A model generated the notes under the pieces. The model ran no database searches, was not told the DNA's origin, and saw only the letters and a list, made by a program, of their open reading frames with translations. From Platycnemis pennipes (taxonomy: Eukaryota > Arthropoda > Insecta > Odonata > Platycnemididae): DNA of 64,000 nucleotides. Numbering within the stretch: position 1 is the first letter of the stretch; each line of letters starts with the position of its first letter. Positions 58,366 to 64,000 of the stretch are shown here, one piece after another. The stretch spans positions 89,445,656 through 89,509,655 of the forward strand of contig OW121847.1 of assembly GCA_933228895.1 (NCBI GenBank), written 5' to 3'. The position numbers and the translations under genes were made by a program.

Positions 58366-58770
58366 AGTAAACAATATATTGGTTTGATGTGACTCTCCAC
58401 TGACACTCCCTTATCGGCTAACCTCTTCATATTTATGTAATTCTCTTTTTTCATCTCCTTCACAACTTGTTCTATATATCTAATACGAGGCCTTCCTTTC
58501 CTTTCTTCCTATTCACTTTTCCCTCGACGATTGTCTTCATCAGACCATGATGCCATGATGTATCAAGATGTGGGCGATCAGGTTGTCCCGTCTCCTCTTT
58601 AAAATTTTTAGAAAACTTCTCTTCTTCCACTCTCCTTAGGGCTTCTTCCCTTGGTAATCGGACGGACCATGATCATAATTCTTACGTCGTACCATATTTT
58701 GACATTCCACGCTTGACTTTTCTGCTGTTGCTATCATCCAAGCATCATAGGAAGTTGATCTGTGGACCCT
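58366..58770 (-). mobile_element. RTE-like LINE 3' end, reverse, longest copy
   Basis: On the minus strand the translated pieces run, in order: a degraded region, EEALRRVEEE, HHGLMKTIVEGKVN, a basic region, MKRLADK-like residues, and SGESHIK-like residues, before TCAAACCAATA. EEVLRRV-EE, then H-GLMKTI-EGK, is the characteristic end of RTE-type ORFs. Frames change several times. It is one of the two longest of five copies and the best source for a family consensus. Confidence 0.75.
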
Positions 58771-59156
58771 CTGGTGAATTTCGTTGAGAAATGGCTTAAG
58801 TTGACGCCGCGTTCAGTTCAACCCTTCCTCGAATCTCTTCCAATACATATCTACCTAATTCTAGCTATTTCTAATGGCGCTAATTATCTTATTTGACAGA
58901 CGCAATCCCTAATGAAAACAACACAAGCAAGTACGAACCCAACGCCTCAATAATATTCTTTCACCTTTGCAAGGCATTCATAGCGTTTACATTCAGAGTC
59001 AACTCATACACGAATGATAGTGTCTACAATAGAAAAAACTTCGTCTTCAAAGTTCACGTCCATCTGCCTTCCCTAGGGATCAGCTGACTTCCCTAGGGCC
59101 TCCGAGCGGCAAGGACAGCCTTCCGTTAACGAACGCGTTCCCACAGGGGTTGAGGG
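58771..59156. other. Spacer, nothing recognised
   Basis: No gene or repeat recognised. TTCCCTAGGG is repeated at about 59069 and 59090. Confidence 0.4.
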
Positions 59157-59235
59157 CTTTAGATCGGAAGTTCCTAAACTTTTTGAGGGGTGGGCCAAGT
59201 AAGCATGTGGAAAAAATTAAGTGGGCCAGATCTCA
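59157..59235 (+). mobile_element. Possible hAT-type terminal fragment
   Basis: GAAGTTCCTAAACTTTTTGAGGGGTGGGCCAAGT followed by AAGTGGGCCAGATC resembles the terminal region of hAT elements that carry TTCCCAA-CTTTTTG and paired GGGCC motifs. No matching inverted end was found nearby. The call is tentative. Confidence 0.3.
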
Positions 59236-60084
59236 AAGAATATTTATTCCATTTAACTTGCAAGACTTGGCATCAGAAACTAATGAAATGGAAATGTTTA
59301 ACAATAATAGGACAGAAAGAATAAAATACATCGAAGGATGTAATATAGTATTAAAATACGATTAATGTGCACGATAGTAATTTGATAACTATAGGTTTTT
59401 TACGAGAAAATTGGCATTTAATTGTTCAATAAATTCGTTTTTCATCGATTTAAGGCTGAGGTCCCCGCTGAAATTCAACGGGAGGGAGAAAAATCAAATG
59501 TACACACAATATTAAAAAATTTTTAACATTTTTTCGTAAAGGGCTGAAACGGAACTATGATTCTGAACTATTTGTGGCTCCAAGTCTGTATCCAAATCAT
59601 AAATATTAATTAAACCAAATTAAACAATAATAACTGCCAGCAATCTGCCAGCAGAATCTGGACCTTTAAAAAATTGGGAATGATATCCCAAAGTTTACAT
59701 TTTATAAAGCGCCTTAAGGATTAAGGTGGTATCAAATAAATTATTCACTTATTTCTAAAAAAAAAAGAAAACCTGGGGAATTAGTCTGCTTTGCTAATCT
59801 TTGAATTACGTCTTAAATATGGGATGTGAGGTTCTAAACGCGTATCAGCCGTTTCGGTAGCAATTTTGGTTATGGTTAAATTTGATTACTCTCCTACTCA
59901 AGGTTCATATGGAATAACATTATCAACACAATAGTCAACATGAATTAATATGCTCATCAAATATCAAGAACATACCGTCTTTAACTTCGCCATTACAAAC
60001 ACCTAGACAACGAATGCGATGGATTAGTCTCCTACAATGTCATTATTCGAACATCTGCTGGCTGCAGTAAGCAGGGTGGAAAGG
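59236..60084. other. Spacer, nothing recognised
   Basis: AT-rich. No gene or repeat recognised. Confidence 0.4.
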
Positions 60085-60200
60085 CGCTGCGCCGTTCTGA
60101 GAGCCCAAATAGAATAGATCCGATTCCGGCCCCGGGCATGAGTGGTATGTTTGTCTTAGGATTAAGCCTGGGGTTAAGTTAGACGGTACGATATGACAAG
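60085..60200 (+). mobile_element. Possible tRNA-like SINE, family 2
   Basis: GATCCGATTCCGGCCCCGGGCATGAGTGGTATGTTTGTCTTAGGATTAAGCC resembles the B box and following block of 37605-37760 and 16985-17130 (GGTTCGA-CCC, then ATGA-T-TTGTGT, then TTATGATTAAG). The A-box region is unclear. Confidence 0.4.
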
Positions 60201-60569
60201 AGCATTTGGGGCATCTACTTCTAAAACCTAATTCTTCCATTATAACAGCTATTCATTGGAGCTATATATAGCAGCTAAAGTACCTGCGGGGAACGTTTCA
60301 CTCACCCTTCAATTCCCTCATTTCGCTGATAACGAATGAGAAAAAATTAAACCTGTTTCCAAGTCTCGGCGCAGCCTGTAGATTTTCTAAGATTATTCGC
60401 AAATCATGGATGTAAACGGGAAGTAGTTCAAAATTTGGTTCGAGGTAGTTTAATTAGTGGCCTCCAATACCTAGAATCAGGTTTCGAAACCAAGGAACTA
60501 TTGAAATATTAAAGTGGAATATTCCAATCCTTTTTTGGGACCCAATAAGAGAGAATTTCCAGCACGGTA
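60201..60569. other. Spacer before the small TIR element
   Basis: AT-rich, no feature recognised. Confidence 0.4.
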
Positions 60570-60865
60570 CACTGTAAAAAGTTGATCTGATTTTCAGTGC
60601 GATCTGAATTTAAGCGCTGTCTGGTTTAAGGCAGGAACACGGATGCAAGGTGCGGAAGAGGCAGGAACATGGATGGTTGGTACAGGAGCAGTTAAGCAGG
60701 AAGCAGAGGAAGCAGGATTCTGGATGGTCTGATTTTCAGTCGTTCGCCTGCCTTATTTTTAGACAAGATATTACTGCTGAAATTCAACATACCCTGTCTT
60801 AAAATTGTTGCATCTGAAATTCAGATCGCTTTTGTACCTTAAAATCAGATCTACTTTTTACAGTG
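60570..60865. mobile_element. TIR element built from 11-base modules, 296 bp (small copy)
   Basis: Begins CACTGTAAAAAGTTGATCTG and ends CAGATCTACTTTTTACAGTG, with TA on each side. The right ~145 bases are the reverse complement of the left end of the 18878-20146 element with about two differences, and the left ~50 bases match that element's right end. It therefore lies in the opposite orientation and looks like an internal-deletion relative. The middle (about 60625-60735) is GA-rich with repeated GGCAGGAACAC/TGGATG units and is not in the large copy. Confidence 0.85.
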
Positions 60866-61100
60866 TAGGTACTCCATTCTTCGGATGGCCCATTGGCTAT
60901 TATCGTTGAGAGGATGTTAATTTTGACAGATTTCACTCTACCCTTCTTCCCTATCCTATAGATCACGCTTAATTCTCATCACCACAATATTCTCCATTGC
61001 ACCGATGGTCTCATTGTCAGATGTCGCGCGGTCACCTCCACATAAAAGCAATACTTACCTTCGTATGAATCTCCAATTACTCGCATTAGAGAACGCATAC
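60866..61100. other. Spacer
   Basis: No feature recognised. Confidence 0.4.
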
Positions 61101-61466
61101 GGACCATCCATAAGTTACGTAACGCAAAAGAGAGGGAGGGAGATCGAGCCAACCGTTACGATACATAATCTACATGGTGGGGAGGAGCAGCCTAATGTAA
61201 CGTTGATTGGAATATACAGTATACGTAAAGCCATTCCTCGTTCAAATGGAAATGATGATGCGCATTCAAATTAGCGGATAAATAATAATATAAAGACAAA
61301 TAATTTATTAATAAATTATGTTTGTTTTATCACACAAAACAGAGTTCACTGACAGCGGTTCGTAATTTAGAGGGTTTGGGTCTAACAGGATGTTACGAGG
61401 TGTTATAGGGGAAGGGATGAGGGGTTTAAAAGTGAATTTTCTGCGTAACGTGATACACAAATGGCC
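61101..61466. mobile_element. MITE of the CCATCCATAA-TTACGTAACG type, possibly with an insertion
   Basis: The left end GGACCATCCATAAGTTACGTAACG is followed by a purine-rich GAGGGAGGGAGATCGAGCC and CCGTTACG. Towards the right are GATGTTACGAGGTGTTATAGGGGAAGGGATGAGGGG and GCGTAACGTGATACACAAATGGCC. This order of TTACG motifs around G-rich stretches, with a complementary end, is the layout of a MITE type I associate with arthropod genomes. The AT-rich middle (about 61215-61345) may be an insertion. Non-coding. Confidence 0.55.
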
Positions 61467-62643
61467 TCATATAGTGCTTCTAGAATAGAACACACGTAGG
61501 GTCGAGTTTGCATGTGCTACTACATCCAATAATCGGATACGTCGGGTTTATTTACATGAGATACATTAAGGGAGTCCTTTAAGCTCTGAAGTCCGCCAAT
61601 GGGCTTCCAATTGGATGGGACGTTGAAGTGTGAGTTTCCTATTGTCAAGAGTTGGTTGTTGCTGCCGCAGTGGAGGGCCTGCTATCTCACCATCTTTCCC
61701 TTGTGCCAAATTATTTAAACAACATTCAGATATTCTATTTTTAAATGCTTAACTAAAAACATAAAACAAAGCCTAAGACAATTATGAGACCTAAAAGGAG
61801 AACATTAAACTCTCACAATCATGAGGAACTACGAATAAATAGACCACAATTTCATAAACCTACGGAGTTAATTCTGAATTCCTAAGCAAAATGGTTATAT
61901 ACAATATCTTAAGTAAATATCATATTCTAAAACACAAGTCGTTTACTTCCAACGTCTTAGGCCGGCAAACATTTCAATATTTAATCAATGTTTGCCCTTT
62001 CTCCCATGCACCGATGAGTCTTCTACTACACTTTTTGGTGCGGAAAAATATACACTAACAAAATAAATGTTTAATTCTGGAAATGTGAAGAAAGATTTAT
62101 ATGAAGTACTTTGTACCGTGAACGCTTCCATGCACACTGATGACCATAACGAGATGTGGCTTAAGCGCGGGTTAGCAGAATATCCACGTAAGTATCCGTA
62201 AAAATAAAGTAAAACTCTCCTACTGCGCCTCTTTTATGCATCGCGACGTTCATTTCTCGTGCGAGAAGAAAACTTTGAAACCCCATATAAGTGCGGAACA
62301 GGAAAAAATTTAAACTCCCTAAGGCGCCCTTCTCCACGGATTCCGTTTCGAGCTCGGAGACCCACGAACGGCACCAGTGGAACGGCGGAACCAAGGCCTT
62401 ATTTTCGGTCAAGCCAATCCCTTTCCGAACTCAAACCCCAAGCCGTAACTTGTTTAAATTTATCGATCCTCCACCGCGCCACATGGGACCACGTAGCCTC
62501 CTCGCAAGATATGAACGCCGGTGCCCGCTCCGCTGAGTCCCGACGCCGCGCCCACCTTCGTGTGCGGGGGCAGAGAGATTACGAAGCGCCCCTCTCTCCA
62601 TCTCTTGCCGTCAAACAGTAATTACGGACCCCGCATGCGGAAG
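61467..62643. other. Anonymous DNA, no gene recognised
   Basis: AT-rich to 62160. Bases 62290-62640 are GC-richer with CpGs and two overlapping frames (62259-62621 and 62291-62536) lacking known domains. Confidence 0.45.
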
Positions 62644-62656
62644 ACTTAAGATGCGC
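62644..62656. repeat. Left target-site duplication of the I-clade LINE
   Basis: ACTTAAGATGCGC is repeated exactly at 63174-63186. The 517 bp between them is the inserted LINE fragment. Confidence 0.85.
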
Positions 62657-63173
62657 AGAAGTGCTAGATCAGTGGAGTACATCTTGGAGGGACGTGCGTA
62701 ATAACAAACTACGCAGCGTAAAACCGGTAACGTCAGTGTGGCCCACTTCCGTCAGGAACAGTCGCAGAGAGGAAGTCGTCATCACAAGGTTGAGAATTGG
62801 GCATTGCGCCTTGACCCACTCCTTCCTCTTTACAGAAGAGAAAATAACGCCTCGTTGTGATGACTGCGACTCTCCTCTCAGTGTCCGACACCTCCTGACG
62901 GAGTGTGACAAATTCCGGACTGTGCGCGAAAAGCTGGGTATTAGGGGAGACCTAGAACAAGTTCTAGGAGACGATCATGATCGTCTAAGCGGAATTATAT
63001 CGTTTTTAAAAGTAACTGGACTTCTAAATAAGATTTAATATAGTGTTTCATATTTTTCCTATTTATTTCTATTGCCGACGTATCCAATTTTTATTTTAGT
63101 ACACTATATCGACTGCGTGGTGCAAATGACCTTAGTCGTCGACGCACCCATACAAACTTAAATCTACCTACCT
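62657..63173 (+). mobile_element. 5'-truncated I-clade (Jockey superfamily) LINE
   Basis: Only the last part of ORF2 and the 3' untranslated region were inserted. The frame 62661-63038 reads through without a stop. It contains NNKLRSVKP, then SRREEVVITRLRIGH, then a zinc-knuckle-like CDDCDSPLSVRHLLTEC (C66, C69, H77, C82 of the frame), and ends in FLKVTGLLNKI. This is the usual C-terminus of I-clade LINEs, downstream of reverse transcriptase and RNase H. The 135-base 3' region contains AATGACCTTAGTCGTCGACGC and ends in a short CTACCTACCT tail. The 13-bp flanking duplication is typical of target-primed reverse transcription. Confidence 0.85.
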
Positions 63174-63186
63174 ACTTAAGATGCGC
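63174..63186. repeat. Right target-site duplication of the I-clade LINE
   Basis: Exact copy of 62644-62656. Confidence 0.85.
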
Positions 63187-64000
63187 GCAAAAATGAAGCA
63201 CTGCTTCCTCTCTCCATGTCCCTACGCTGATGAGATAGAAAAAAATGTACCTACTATTCCTCCTCACGGGGTTCCCGCCAACTTCTTGCCTGGTGACCCG
63301 AATTGGATCCGCGGAGCGAAAACTCGAGAGATGTGATACTCGTGGCAGAGCATCCCCCTCCTCTCGCCCCTCCGCAATCCTTCCCCCTTATTAAGTCACT
63401 TCCTTCGGAACACGACCCGACGATATACTCCCGTGCTCTGGGGGTAGACCCGGGATTTTAACCCAATGACTTTCTTCCGTATCAATCTGTAAGATTAAAG
63501 AAAAGAGCACCCTCGATAGTATGAGCAGATGTTGAACGGAGGCCAAAGGGGGATGAATGCATTACTATTCGAGGGACTGCCTCCTTCTTCAAAGAATTGT
63601 TGAGCGAAACCCGCGATTCGTACATGAGGTAGCTGCGAACAAACATTTCATCCGTATATTTTCTCTCAATATCAGAATTTGAAATAACGTTCCAAATTTT
63701 TGTAAACTTCGTCATGAAAATTCAGTTATTTTTTTATCTACCTTGCTTTCATTTGAGTTTATGCATTAAATATCCATAGGCGAAAATGAGAATATAAGGA
63801 TGGCCTGTGAGATATGGGCTTTGAGAAGAATGAGAATATATATTGGAAGAAAATTAGGACAAGTGAATATAAGAGCTGGAGATAAAATGGAAAATGACTG
63901 TTGCAAAAGGAAATTAGATGGAAGCAGAGAATGTAATAATGTAAGCAGAGAATGTTGCAGAATATAACTAGAGGTCATGAATAGAGTAATAAAATAGGAG
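63187..64000. other. Anonymous DNA to the window edge
   Basis: CCGGGATTTTAACCC at about 63451 may be a reversed tRNA-like B box but no head is seen. The rest is AT-rich, with the final 200 bases GA-rich. No gene recognised. Confidence 0.4.

Noticed and set aside
62259..62621. 120-aa plus-strand frame before the I-clade LINE
   Set aside because: No LINE or host motif; it lies outside the target duplication and so is not part of the LINE.
1..64000. CRISPR array, operon or bacterial gene cluster
   Set aside because: No regularly spaced repeats, no ribosome-binding-site pattern and no dense coding; the content is eukaryotic.

Overview
This window is a piece of a eukaryotic nuclear genome, most likely from an arthropod. 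It is AT-rich, has no operon-like gene packing, and no open reading frame reads as a conserved host gene. The arthropod call is an inference from the repeats: a Ty1/copia element whose primer site fits the 3' end of initiator Met tRNA, CR1-like, RTE-like and I-clade LINE fragments, tRNA-derived SINEs, a Tc1-like transposase relic, and short motifs I associate with arthropod repeats. No species is claimed. The region is best read as intergenic or intronic DNA filled with transposable elements.

Layout. 0-6.5 kb: mostly anonymous DNA with one reverse SINE (3255-3442) and a small RTE scrap. 6.6-8.5 kb: the clearest unit, a complete copia insertion with 5-bp target duplications, two 177-bp LTRs identical by eye, primer site, polypurine tract and an intact Gag-protease frame; most of pol is missing. 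8.5-18 kb: purine-rich CpG-bearing blocks, a strong hairpin, two RTE 3' ends and two tRNA-like SINE heads. 18-22.1 kb: a dense nest made of a SINE, a long-TIR element, and a CR1-like LINE split by a 1.27-kb TIR element built from a repeated 11-base module. 22-37 kb: mostly anonymous, with a Tc1-like relic at 27.3-27.6 kb and an RTE 3' end at 30.4-30.6 kb. 37-50 kb: seven SINE copies, two CR1 tail fragments and two foldback elements. 50-58 kb: a diverged local duplication and sparse repeats. 58-64 kb: an RTE 3' end, a 296-bp relative of the 18.9-kb TIR element, another MITE, and a 5'-truncated I-clade LINE with a 13-bp target duplication.

Interactions. Nothing here forms a pathway. The mobile elements interact by nesting (TIR element within LINE), by likely dependence on enzymes supplied elsewhere (the pol-deleted copia, the small TIR elements, the SINEs), and by multiple copies of the same families. 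The most interesting items are the Gag-only copia element and the module-built TIR family present as a large and a small copy. All work was by eye: divergences, family names and most fragment boundaries are approximate.
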